This document shows, piece by piece, positions 1-7,621 of a stretch of DNA of 38,943 bases. Under the pieces are notes generated by a model. It did not search any database. It was not told where the DNA came from and saw nothing but the letters and a program-made list of their open reading frames with translations. Positions within the stretch are counted from its first letter, which is position 1; each line of letters opens with the position of its first letter. Origin of the DNA: an uncultured Bacteroidales bacterium (GTDB taxonomy: Bacteria > Bacteroidota > Bacteroidia > Bacteroidales > UBA932); NCBI GenBank assembly GCA_947303465.1, contig CAMYYI010000018.1, positions 1-38,943 on the forward strand. Direction: 5' to 3'. Both the position numbers and the translations under genes were made by a program.

Positions 1-787
1 GGACCGTCCGTCGAACATTTACCTCACCTCCTCTCAGCGCATGCAGAATTACCTTAATTTCATAGACTGGAGTTCAAGGACCAACGGGACCGTAAGGGAG
101 AAACTGGCGATAGGACATAAAGACCAGATTGTCCTGAAGCACGATGCGGCGGCTTATCCGGGATTCGCAGTACGCGGCATTGCTGCCGGCGGAGACATCT
201 GGACAGGAAGCGGTACATCGGTGAACACCAAATACTTACCCACATCCGACCAACTCATGGCGAACCTGGAGGCATGGGATCCCAACGAGAACATAATGTC
301 CTGCGTATTCACCTTGAGCTACGGCAAGTTCGACTGGTTCAGCGGCGGCGATATCCAGTATACCGGTATCTCGACATACGCTTGGAAAGATATTGAAGAA
401 CCCATCTCAAAGGTTGTCGGAAGGGTAGAGGCCATGAAGGCCTGCCACCATTGCACCAAGAGCTGCAACAGCGCAAAACTTCTGGCGGCCTTGAAGCCGG
501 ATAATTTCATAATTGGCGTTTGGACGAAGAACCAGCCTAACCCGTCATCACTGAAGCGCGTGTACAAGGCCAGCCCTTCGGTGAATATCTTTGCCACGAA
601 TATGGCCGACAGCATAATCGCTACCCTTAAGGATGAGGGTATAGATGCGTCAACCTTCTGCGCCCAAAGCGGACATATCGTGCTCAGGGTACTTCCGGGC
701 GGCGGTTCTTACTACATCTATGTCCTGGACGATTCAGATTTCCAATACCGAGTGACGTCCATCCACGGCCCGTTCGATTGCAAATAA
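1..787 (+). CDS. Secreted ComEC-like MBL-fold hydrolase, C-terminal part (5' cut by window edge)
   Basis: The reading frame is open from base 2, so the first ATG inside it (41) is internal and the true start lies left of the window. The visible part aligns along its whole length with the C-terminal half of the MBL protein at 24669-26780, sharing GGDIWTGSG, FDWFSGGDIQ, a KACHHCTK motif (KASHHSTK in the paralog) and RVLPGGGSYY. The GGD and HH motifs match the later metal-ligand motifs of ComEC/Rec2-type MBL domains; the first motif (HxHxDH) would be outside the window. The protein ends in GPFDCK, like the GP-x-x-C-E ends of its paralogs. It converges on the FAD oxidoreductase with a 6 bp gap. 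By analogy it is probably exported. Family confidence is high; the substrate is unknown. Confidence 0.85.
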   Translation, partial: DRPSNIYLTSSQRMQNYLNFIDWSSRTNGTVREKLAIGHKDQIVLKHDAAAYPGFAVRGIAAGGDIWTGSGTSVNTKYLPTSDQLMANLEAWDPNENIMSCVFTLSYGKFDWFSGGDIQYTGISTYAWKDIEEPISKVVGRVEAMKACHHCTKSCNSAKLLAALKPDNFIIGVWTKNQPNPSSLKRVYKASPSVNIFATNMADSIIATLKDEGIDASTFCAQSGHIVLRVLPGGGSYYIYVLDDSDFQYRVTSIHGPFDCK

Positions 788-793
788 CGTTAC

Positions 794-2209
794 CTACTCC
801 GGCAGGTAGACGCCGTCTGCCTTGAGGGTGGAGACCAGTTTCTGAGGGTCCAGCTGCTTTGGACCGACTCCTTCGGCGACAGAAAGGGCTGCTGCGGTCC
901 CTGCGGCCTGGCCCATGGCAAAGCAAGGAGGGATAACGCGGATTGCGGCCATCACCGGGCGCTCTGCAGCAGCGCAGCGGCCGGCGCAAAGCAGGTTGTC
1001 TACCTTCTGAGGCAGCAAAGCACGGTAAGGGAAGTAGTAAGGATCGTTGGTGTTACGGGCAACATACTCCACATAACCCTTGCGATGGATATCCATGTGG
1101 TTGGCGCAGCAGAACACAGGATCCGGATATTTCACAGAATTCTTGGCATCCTCGGTGGTAACGGTGTACTCGCCGATGATGCGGCGGGTCTCACGCACGC
1201 CGAGGTTCTCGGCCGACTGGGCAAGCTCGCAGTTCTCGCAGCCTTTAACATACTTACGGAGGAACTTGACCACGTAGTCCGCCTGCTGGCGGCCGGTGAT
1301 TTCCGCCTCCGTAACCTGCTCGGGATCAAGTCCGTTCACATCGTCCGTCTGCGTCATGTTCACGGTAGCGGTGCCGTCCAGGTTCTGGAACAGGGCAATC
1401 TTCTGGCGCCACATGGGGAATTCTCCCGCCTCGCGGGCAGCAAGAATCTCACGCATGTAGAACTGCCCCTCGAAGTCGCCCGCCTTGCGGCAAGCCTCAT
1501 CGTGGGCATCCATGGCCTTCCAGTCAATGTTACGCAGGACGATGAAGAGAGACGTCGCCTGAACTCCTCCTTCACCGTCTCCGTAAATGTATGGTGCCCC
1601 TGCGTGATATGCAAGGTCGCCGTCGCCGGTGCAGTCGATGTAGTTCTTTGCCTTGATCTTCCAGATACCGTCTTTGGTAGCGAAGTAGGCCGATGTAATC
1701 TTGCCGCCACGGGTATCACACTTGACATAAAGTGCGTGATACAGAAGCTCTACTCCTGCTTCCACACACATCTGTTCTGTGGTACGCTTCAGGCACTCGA
1801 AGTCAAAGGTAGTGAGTCCGTGGTGTCCCTTGTCGCGGTAAGCCGAGAAAGAACCTATCTGCGCCTTCAAGGGATGGATAGCTCCGCCCTGCTCCACCAT
1901 GCGGTTGACGAGTTCCTCATAGAAACCGCGTATAAGCAGAGTCTCCCCGTCGGGAGTGGTGCTGGACATAAAAGGAGCCACGAGACCGTTTGTGGCCATG
2001 CCTCCGAGATACCCGCTTCGCTCGGCCAGGATGGTCTTGGCGCCATGGCGTGCCGAGCAAACGGCCGCACCTATTCCGGCAGGGCCGCCGCCGACAACTA
2101 ATACATCGCAGTCGAAAGTCTTGGTTACAGGGAATTTAACCTGATTCTGATTGTTACAGGAGCTAAACAGAATGGCAGCGGCAGAGATAACGAATAATAC
2201 TTGTTTCAT
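794..2209 (-). CDS. FAD-dependent oxidoreductase with lipoprotein signal (FAD_oxidored type)
   Basis: 471 residues. The start is the ATG at 2209: it gives a lipoprotein signal peptide ending LFSSC (Cys18), and a TATATTTA promoter box sits 18 bp upstream. The longer frame needs a TTG start and would run through hairpins. Residues 36-50 carry the dinucleotide-binding VLVVGGGPAGIGAA. Further landmarks are an IDCTGDGD segment, the RETRRIIGEY motif typical of the FAD_oxidored (PF12831) group, and a C-terminal LLCAGR/AAGTAAALS FAD-contact region. It is a paralog of the protein at 32338-33711, which has no signal peptide. A lipid-anchored, exported member is odd because FAD must be loaded outside or before export. 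Substrate unknown. Such proteins often sit in Bacteroidota glycan or uptake loci. Confidence 0.88.
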   Translation of the reverse strand: MKQVLFVISAAAILFSSCNNQNQVKFPVTKTFDCDVLVVGGGPAGIGAAVCSARHGAKTILAERSGYLGGMATNGLVAPFMSSTTPDGETLLIRGFYEELVNRMVEQGGAIHPLKAQIGSFSAYRDKGHHGLTTFDFECLKRTTEQMCVEAGVELLYHALYVKCDTRGGKITSAYFATKDGIWKIKAKNYIDCTGDGDLAYHAGAPYIYGDGEGGVQATSLFIVLRNIDWKAMDAHDEACRKAGDFEGQFYMREILAAREAGEFPMWRQKIALFQNLDGTATVNMTQTDDVNGLDPEQVTEAEITGRQQADYVVKFLRKYVKGCENCELAQSAENLGVRETRRIIGEYTVTTEDAKNSVKYPDPVFCCANHMDIHRKGYVEYVARNTNDPYYFPYRALLPQKVDNLLCAGRCAAAERPVMAAIRVIPPCFAMGQAAGTAAALSVAEGVGPKQLDPQKLVSTLKADGVYLPE

Positions 2210-2227
2210 ACTGATGTTATTGCTGTG

Positions 2228-2235
2228 TAAATATA
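2228..2235 (-). promoter_or_regulatory. Candidate -7 promoter box for the exported FAD oxidoreductase
   Basis: TATATTTA on the minus strand, one mismatch from the Bacteroidota TAnnTTTG -7 box, 18 bp before the ATG at 2209. No convincing -33 element was found. Confidence 0.45.
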
Positions 2236-2258
2236 GCAATTTTTTTGGGCTGAGTGTC

Positions 2259-2287
2259 GGCTGGGGTCCATTTACTGTACCCCAGCC
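2259..2287. repeat. Imperfectly related hairpin with 9 bp stem
   Basis: GGCTGGGGT at 2259-2267 pairs with ACCCCAGCC at 2279-2287 around an 11-base loop. Its left side (2255-2270) matches 2306-2321 in the next hairpin at 15 of 16 bases, so the two are related direct repeats. Confidence 0.6.
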
Positions 2288-2302
2288 AGCAAAATAAGTC
2301 AA

Positions 2303-2345
2303 AACTGTCGGCTGCGGTCCAATTCGAGGACCGCAGCCGACAGTT
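2303..2345 (-). terminator. Perfect 18 bp stem-loop downstream of the membrane-protein gene
   Basis: The arms 2303-2320 and 2328-2345 are perfect reverse complements (core CTGTCGGCTGCGGTCC) with a 7-base loop. On the minus strand the stem is followed by TTTTGACTTATTTTG, so it probably terminates the gene ending at 2366. The stem is unusually long and GC-rich for a terminator and could instead be a dispersed palindromic repeat doing that job. Confidence 0.7.
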
Positions 2346-2365
2346 GAAAGAACGGAAGGTGGGCA

Positions 2366-3469
2366 TTACGCCACTTCGGCGCGGGCCATGGCGTCCTTGT
2401 AGTACTTCTGGTTGACGAAGACGTCCTCTTTGTAAGGATTGATGTGACGCTTCCTGGAGATGCAGATAATCCAGCAGAGAGCGGCGATGTTGGTCACAAG
2501 GGCCAGGGCGCTGATGACCACCATCATGGTAGGATTTGCAGCCACCACGGAAGGATCTACATTAGTGCCCACGATACCGTCAACTGCGGCCTGTCCGCCT
2601 GCGGCATAAAGCTTTTCAACGGTGGCGACACCTTCAGGATAAAGCACGGGAAGAGTAGCCCAGTTGAACCACTGGCGGCCGTCCTTAAAGGTCTCCTGGA
2701 ACAGAGGGAATACCTGTGCGAACATGCACCAGATAGCCAGGGTATTGGCGCGGTTCTGGATCCAGCCGCCGCGGTTCCACAGAAGGGCTGCCACGGTAGG
2801 GGCGAGGAGAAGGGCGACGCCGCAATACCAGCTGTGAGTGGGCAGGCAGTTGTAGGTGTAGGCGAAGTTCCAGATGTCATAAATGACGATGTAAACCCAG
2901 GTCATATCGGCCCAGATCATATCCTTTTTGTCCTTGGACGGCCATACGCTCCACCAGGCGGTCATACAGAAAATGTTGACCAGACCTGCCACGCCGTTCA
3001 TCACATTGTGCCAGCCGCCGTACTGCCATACGCCTTCGGAGGTGAGCCACCACTTGTTCCATCCCATTATTGCGCTCTCGAAGTCGGATGCGCAGGCAAT
3101 GAGGATATTGATGGCCACGATGATGAAGGGGAAGGGTTTGAACCAGTGCTTGGCACCTATACCCCATTTGTATTTGATCATCATGAAGCCTATACATCCG
3201 GCCGTGGCGGCATAGAGCTTGGCATAGTGGAACCAGCCCTGCATATATACATGGGTCTGGTTTTCAAGGGCCCACTGCGCGCCTGTCTTGGCACCTATCC
3301 AGATGGCAAGGAAATAGACCGTAAGCGCCAGAGGGATGGCGAAGAACATGGTAATGCCGCCGAACTTGGTGCGACGTGCGAATTCATTGAGGAGAATCAG
3401 GCCGAGGAGGACTACTATGAGCATTCCCCACTGAGCAAGGGCGTGTTCCCCGTAAACTTGGAAAAACAT
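2366..3469 (-). CDS. Multi-pass membrane protein, DUF5692-like
   Basis: 367 residues. The ATG at 3469 is preferred over the TTG at 3484, which adds only five residues. About nine hydrophobic segments are visible, starting with WGMLIVVLLGLILLNEF near the N-terminus and ending with a segment around ALVTNIAALCWIICI, followed by a basic RKRH and a charged cytosolic tail. The sequence is very rich in Trp and aromatic residues (WHNVMNG, DIWNFAY, HSWYCG). It resembles, from memory, the DUF5692 family of uncharacterised membrane proteins; I would not assign a transport substrate. It is divergent from the metallophosphoesterase across a 90 bp shared promoter region and is followed by a long hairpin, so it is probably a single-gene transcript. 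Confidence 0.8.
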   Translation of the reverse strand: MFFQVYGEHALAQWGMLIVVLLGLILLNEFARRTKFGGITMFFAIPLALTVYFLAIWIGAKTGAQWALENQTHVYMQGWFHYAKLYAATAGCIGFMMIKYKWGIGAKHWFKPFPFIIVAINILIACASDFESAIMGWNKWWLTSEGVWQYGGWHNVMNGVAGLVNIFCMTAWWSVWPSKDKKDMIWADMTWVYIVIYDIWNFAYTYNCLPTHSWYCGVALLLAPTVAALLWNRGGWIQNRANTLAIWCMFAQVFPLFQETFKDGRQWFNWATLPVLYPEGVATVEKLYAAGGQAAVDGIVGTNVDPSVVAANPTMMVVISALALVTNIAALCWIICISRKRHINPYKEDVFVNQKYYKDAMARAEVA

Positions 3470-3501
3470 AGTGTTATTAAACAATTTAATGGTTCGTACA
3501 G

Positions 3502-3509
3502 CAAAAATA
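3502..3509 (-). promoter_or_regulatory. Candidate -7 box for the DUF5692-like gene
   Basis: TATTTTTG on the minus strand fits TAnnTTTG and lies 32 bp upstream of the ATG at 3469, in an A/T-rich intergenic region shared with the divergent phosphoesterase gene. Confidence 0.45.
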
Positions 3510-3543
3510 ACAAATTATTTTTACATCGGCCGCAATTATTAAC

Positions 3544-3551
3544 TATATTTA
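3544..3551 (+). promoter_or_regulatory. Candidate -7 box for the metallophosphoesterase
   Basis: TATATTTA (one mismatch to TAnnTTTG) ends 8 bp before the ATG at 3560, implying a leader of a few bases at most. Confidence 0.4.
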
Positions 3552-3559
3552 CCAAAGAT

Positions 3560-4696
3560 ATGGACAGAAGACATTTCTTTAAGATTTCGGCGGCCGGACT
3601 GGCAGGGCTTACACTGCCCGGAGGTCTGAGCCTGGCCATGGGGCCCAAAAGCACCGGCGACAAATATTCAGTAGTTATCCTTGGCGATACGCACTACGAC
3701 GCCATGGATCCTGAGCTTTATCACAAGGGGTATGAGCTGGCCGACAAGGTGCGCGAGGCCAACCACCGCAAAGAGTTTGCCCGAAACGGCCAGATGTGGG
3801 CCGGACGCAGCAAGGATCTGGTCAAGAGAGCCGCATGCCTGGTGGATGACGATACCCGCTACGTATTCCAGATGGGAGACCTCATCCAGGGCGATACGGC
3901 TGATGCCGAGACCCATAAGCGTTATCTGGACGATGCCCTCAACCTGTTTAAGGCAGATGTCGCACCCAGCCTGCCGTTCGTAACCGTTGCCGGCAACCAT
4001 GACCTGCGGGGGAACGACGACGCCGTATGCACCCAGGCCTACACCGAATACATGTCTGCCCGCATGTCAGAAGAGCTGGACCAGGAAATAAAGAGCACCA
4101 ACTTCCTCTTCCGCAGCGGCCCGGACGCCTTTGTGGTTGTGAACTTCACCAAACCCAAGGTGGACGAAATAACCGCTTTGCTGAACGGGGCCCGCGGTGC
4201 CAGGCACGTATTCGTCATTATCCACGGGCCGGTTTTCCCCTTCGACGACACCAAATATTACTGGTGGTATCTGCTGGGCAACAGAAAAGACTCCAAAGCC
4301 GACGAGCGCAGGGAAATGCGCAAACTGCTGGCATCACTGAATGCCATCGTGCTTTGTGGCCATACCCACAAAACCGAATTCCTCGACTGGTACGGCGACG
4401 GCGGTCACATAACCCAGATGACTATGAGCAGCGTCTGGCGCAGCGAATCTCAGGCAGAATACAAGTTGCTCGCATCCGGGCGCGACGGCTACGGTACACT
4501 GCTGTTCAAGGCAAAACCCGAGCTGGCTACCGAGGCCAACAAAGCCCTCTTCGCTGAATATAGGGAAGGTATTCGCGACTACAGCCTGTCAGATGCCGCC
4601 GGCTCCTACAAGATGCTTATTGATGATGCGCACGTTTACGTTGACTTCTACGCCGGAGACTCCGCCCAACGCTCCCACCGCTTCACCCTCCGATAA
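3560..4696 (+). CDS. Tat-exported calcineurin-like metallophosphoesterase
   Basis: 378 residues. The ATG at 3560 starts a twin-arginine signal (RRHFFK followed by AAGLAGLTLPG), so the long upstream extension of this frame, antisense to the membrane protein, is not coding. The metallophosphoesterase motifs are complete: GDTH (Asp43, His45), GD at 106-107, GNHD at 146-149, His222 in IIHGP, and GHTH at 267-270. These ligate two metal ions in the family, which hydrolyses phosphomono- or diesters; the substrate cannot be read from sequence. The Tat signal fits a metalloprotein folded before export to the periplasm. It converges on the fusion lipoprotein at 4709 with 12 bp between stops and no obvious terminator. 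Confidence 0.9.
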   Translation: MDRRHFFKISAAGLAGLTLPGGLSLAMGPKSTGDKYSVVILGDTHYDAMDPELYHKGYELADKVREANHRKEFARNGQMWAGRSKDLVKRAACLVDDDTRYVFQMGDLIQGDTADAETHKRYLDDALNLFKADVAPSLPFVTVAGNHDLRGNDDAVCTQAYTEYMSARMSEELDQEIKSTNFLFRSGPDAFVVVNFTKPKVDEITALLNGARGARHVFVIIHGPVFPFDDTKYYWWYLLGNRKDSKADERREMRKLLASLNAIVLCGHTHKTEFLDWYGDGGHITQMTMSSVWRSESQAEYKLLASGRDGYGTLLFKAKPELATEANKALFAEYREGIRDYSLSDAAGSYKMLIDDAHVYVDFYAGDSAQRSHRFTLR

Positions 4697-4708
4697 TTCA
4701 CTAAGCGG

Positions 4709-7609
4709 CTACTCGCAACTGTAAGGACCGTAAACAGCCTCCACCGCAAAGGAAAAGTCGGTGTCGCGGAGTTTGTACACGTAGAACTGCGAGCCTCCGG
4801 GCGACACGCGGATAACGAAGTGTCCGTTGTAGTCACGCACTTTGGTGCCAAGGTCGGCTACCGGGGTTCCTGCCTTAAGATCCACGGAGTTGTCGAGACG
4901 GCCGGGATGGAGGTTGGTACAGAAAACGTCTCCGTACTGATCGTAGAGCGAAAATGCCGGATCTCCCGGTTTGTCGGTGTCGAAAATCTGAGCCAGGGTA
5001 ACCTTGGGTTGGAGGATAGCGGCAGACGCAGGATTGAAGGTATTGTAGTACATGTGGTGTCCGGCCTTCATGGCCTCCACTTTCTTTCCCAAGCCTGCAG
5101 CGATATATCCCATTATCGGCGACTGGTTGCCGCTGTCCCCCTGGGTCCAGTAATCAAACTCGCCGTAAGAAATAAGCTGGACTATGCTCTGTGGGTTCTC
5201 ATTGGAAGCAGGGGTGTAAGATGTGAAGCCGCTTCCGTCCCAGCATTTGCAATTCGCGCCCAGATTATAAACTGTGCAGTCGTAAGAAGTATCGTATTTC
5301 AGCTTGATCTGCTTTTTGTAGTTACCGGAAGCGTTGAGATTCACAGGATACCACGCCATGCCGTCTACAGCCTGACGGTACTCTGCAAACTGACGGAAAT
5401 CCTCGTAAACTGCAGCACTGTAGTCGCTGGTAGACGGAGTCTCCGAGGGCCCGCAACGGTCTATCAGTTTAAGGAATGGCAGGTCGTCATACAATGCCAT
5501 AACCCCGCTGCGGCAGTAGCCGTTACCCGTGGTGCCGGAAGTCTCGCTGTGATGGCCCATATGATCCATATGGTAATGGGACAGTACAAAATAGTCCAGG
5601 GCGTCGTGCCCGGTGGCCTTTAGGAAATACCTGGCATAGGTACTGTACACCTTGAACGGCCGCACGGAAGCATTGGGTTTCTGGTCCACATAATGGTCAC
5701 TGGCATCAACCTGCAACTCTCCGGCGTCAATCATAAACGACGTGCCGTCCGGCAGGATAACAAAGGTACACTCTCCACGCCCGCTGTTGATAGCGTGAAT
5801 GTCCAGATATCCTTCGGACCAGGCGGGAAGCGTTTCTGCGGAAGGCTGCGGCAAAGGGTCGGGCAAAGGCTCCGAGACATCGGAATAAAGCACGGGGCGC
5901 ACTGCAAGGCATTTTTGCACATGCCCCACACCCCAGGCGGCATCGCTGTTAAGATGTACGGTGTAGCCGTAATCACAGCCGTTCGCCACACGGAATCCCA
6001 GAACAACAGAGGAATGATCGCACTCGGGATATTTGGAGGTATCCAGCCCCGAAAAGACGGAAGATCGGTAATACCCCTGACCGTTCACATAGTTGATCGT
6101 CGCCACATTACCTCCGCTGATATAGCGTCCGCGTCCGGTCTTGGGCAGGAAAAGACCGCTCTCAAGGTCGGCAGCGTTCAGGGCGACGGCAGTAGTGTTC
6201 AACGAAGATTCCTCCCACGATGGGGTGGAAGTGAGCAGGATGCCATAAATGGTATTCCCACCGACTGTTACGTAACCCGCACGCGCTGTTGCAGAATATG
6301 TCGTATTGCCCGCACGGAGCTGGACCAATTCGGATGATGTGGGCATACGATACTGCCCCTTGCTGGCCCAGAAGGCCACATCGCCATGAAGCGACGACCC
6401 CGTGGCCAACGATCCCCCTGCCGGAGTGGCGAAACGGTCGTCCCCGGTGAGCTCGGCAGCATCGAGGGTTTCGGCATCACCGGCGGAAGCCGAGAACACG
6501 CGTCCGGAGATGTTGTATCTGGCGGTTGTCGGCAGCATATAGCCGCTGTCTGCCAGCCACGCGTCGCCAGCCAGGCCGCCCCAGTTGAAGCGGTCAAAAG
6601 CCGTGGCGCTCTGGGTGAAGGTGACGCCGGTGGAAGTACCGATGGTATCGTACCCCAGGTACTCATACTGGTTGCCCGCCAGCCTCCAGCCCGTCTGGAA
6701 TCCGTCTGAAGTGCTGCCTGCGGCCTCTGCAATCAGGTTGCCTGCCGCCCAACGTATGCCGGCCACCTTGCGTATGGAGGCGTCGCGGGTGCAGCGGGAG
6801 CGCACGTCCAGCGACGGCATCACAAGGTAATCGGCAGCCTCCAGCGAACGCGACGAAGCCCCGAACCTTATGCACTCAAGCCCCTCTATGAACGACTCGT
6901 CGCCGTCGAGCAGGCCTATACTGAGCTCGGAGTAATCCCCCGCCGGCACCGCCAGCCGGAAATGGAGGTCTGTGCCGTACCCCTCACAGTACGGGAAGGT
7001 TACGATGCGCGACGACGGCACATCCTCGGTTTCAACAGGCCCGAGGGTGGATGTGTTGAATCCAAACGTGCCGCAGATGCGCTTGTCGCCGGCCTGAATC
7101 ACCAGGGCCCTGGCGTATGCAGGAATATCATGAAGGGTGATGTCGATGACGGGGGCGATATGCCTGAAGTACAGTTCAGAAGGCACTCCGGCGCTGATGG
7201 GCCCTACGGCAGAGGCCATGAGCGAAGGCATCTCATCCGTACGCTCCGACCTCCACGGAAGATCCACCTCGCCCGGAGTCTCCCCGGCAAGCGACCAAGG
7301 GTACACCGCCAGTGCAGGCTCGCCTGAGAAGCCGCCGCAGGTAAATATACCGTCAGAAGTTCCTGCACCACCGCTCAGAGTGGCCTTATACTTCTGTCCC
7401 GAGCCGTTATACACAGCTATGGCATCGCCGGAGGTCCATGTCACCTTTCCTTCACCGCTCACCGCCACCTTGCTCTCCGGCAAGTGGGCGACAAGGGTGA
7501 GTTCAGAACATTCCCGGCCGTCAGGCCCTGTAATCTGCGGCTCCTTGCCGCAACCGGCGGCAAGCAAGCACAATGCGGATAAGATATAGAGTGTACCCCT
7601 GAATTTCAT
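4709..7609 (-). CDS. Three-domain lipoprotein: fimbrillin-like, FISUMP-like, ComEC-like MBL
   Basis: 966 residues. The signal peptide ends LAAGC (Cys20). Residues about 35-270 form a fimbrillin-like domain (ESKVAV, WTSGDAIAVYN, LAVYPW). Residues about 280-575 match the C-terminal lectin-like/FISUMP-type domain of the next three upstream genes (GIRWAAGNL, DVAFWASKGQYRMPTSSE, ESGLFLPKTGRGR, LAVRPVL). A proline-rich linker (PLPDPLPQPS) leads to an MBL domain at 595-966 with LDIHAINSGRGEC, PDGTSFMIDAG, HYHMDH at 678-683, TQGDSGN and KAGHHM. The end is GPYSCE. It therefore joins in one chain the two protein types encoded separately upstream, suggesting binding modules that deliver a metallohydrolase. 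It is the last gene of the long operon, 12 bp after its neighbour, and is the only FISUMP-type gene here without a small peptide ORF in front. Confidence 0.88.
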   Translation of the reverse strand: MKFRGTLYILSALCLLAAGCGKEPQITGPDGRECSELTLVAHLPESKVAVSGEGKVTWTSGDAIAVYNGSGQKYKATLSGGAGTSDGIFTCGGFSGEPALAVYPWSLAGETPGEVDLPWRSERTDEMPSLMASAVGPISAGVPSELYFRHIAPVIDITLHDIPAYARALVIQAGDKRICGTFGFNTSTLGPVETEDVPSSRIVTFPYCEGYGTDLHFRLAVPAGDYSELSIGLLDGDESFIEGLECIRFGASSRSLEAADYLVMPSLDVRSRCTRDASIRKVAGIRWAAGNLIAEAAGSTSDGFQTGWRLAGNQYEYLGYDTIGTSTGVTFTQSATAFDRFNWGGLAGDAWLADSGYMLPTTARYNISGRVFSASAGDAETLDAAELTGDDRFATPAGGSLATGSSLHGDVAFWASKGQYRMPTSSELVQLRAGNTTYSATARAGYVTVGGNTIYGILLTSTPSWEESSLNTTAVALNAADLESGLFLPKTGRGRYISGGNVATINYVNGQGYYRSSVFSGLDTSKYPECDHSSVVLGFRVANGCDYGYTVHLNSDAAWGVGHVQKCLAVRPVLYSDVSEPLPDPLPQPSAETLPAWSEGYLDIHAINSGRGECTFVILPDGTSFMIDAGELQVDASDHYVDQKPNASVRPFKVYSTYARYFLKATGHDALDYFVLSHYHMDHMGHHSETSGTTGNGYCRSGVMALYDDLPFLKLIDRCGPSETPSTSDYSAAVYEDFRQFAEYRQAVDGMAWYPVNLNASGNYKKQIKLKYDTSYDCTVYNLGANCKCWDGSGFTSYTPASNENPQSIVQLISYGEFDYWTQGDSGNQSPIMGYIAAGLGKKVEAMKAGHHMYYNTFNPASAAILQPKVTLAQIFDTDKPGDPAFSLYDQYGDVFCTNLHPGRLDNSVDLKAGTPVADLGTKVRDYNGHFVIRVSPGGSQFYVYKLRDTDFSFAVEAVYGPYSCE

Positions 7610-7621
7610 GATTTCTTATAC

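Noticed and set aside
1085..2101. 338-codon plus-strand ORF opposite the exported FAD oxidoreductase
   Set aside because: No recognisable domain or start context, and the minus strand encodes a clear conserved protein. Long antisense frames are common in G+C-rich genes.
2444..3559. N-terminal extension of the metallophosphoesterase frame
   Set aside because: It runs antisense to the membrane protein gene and precedes an obvious Tat signal peptide at 3560.
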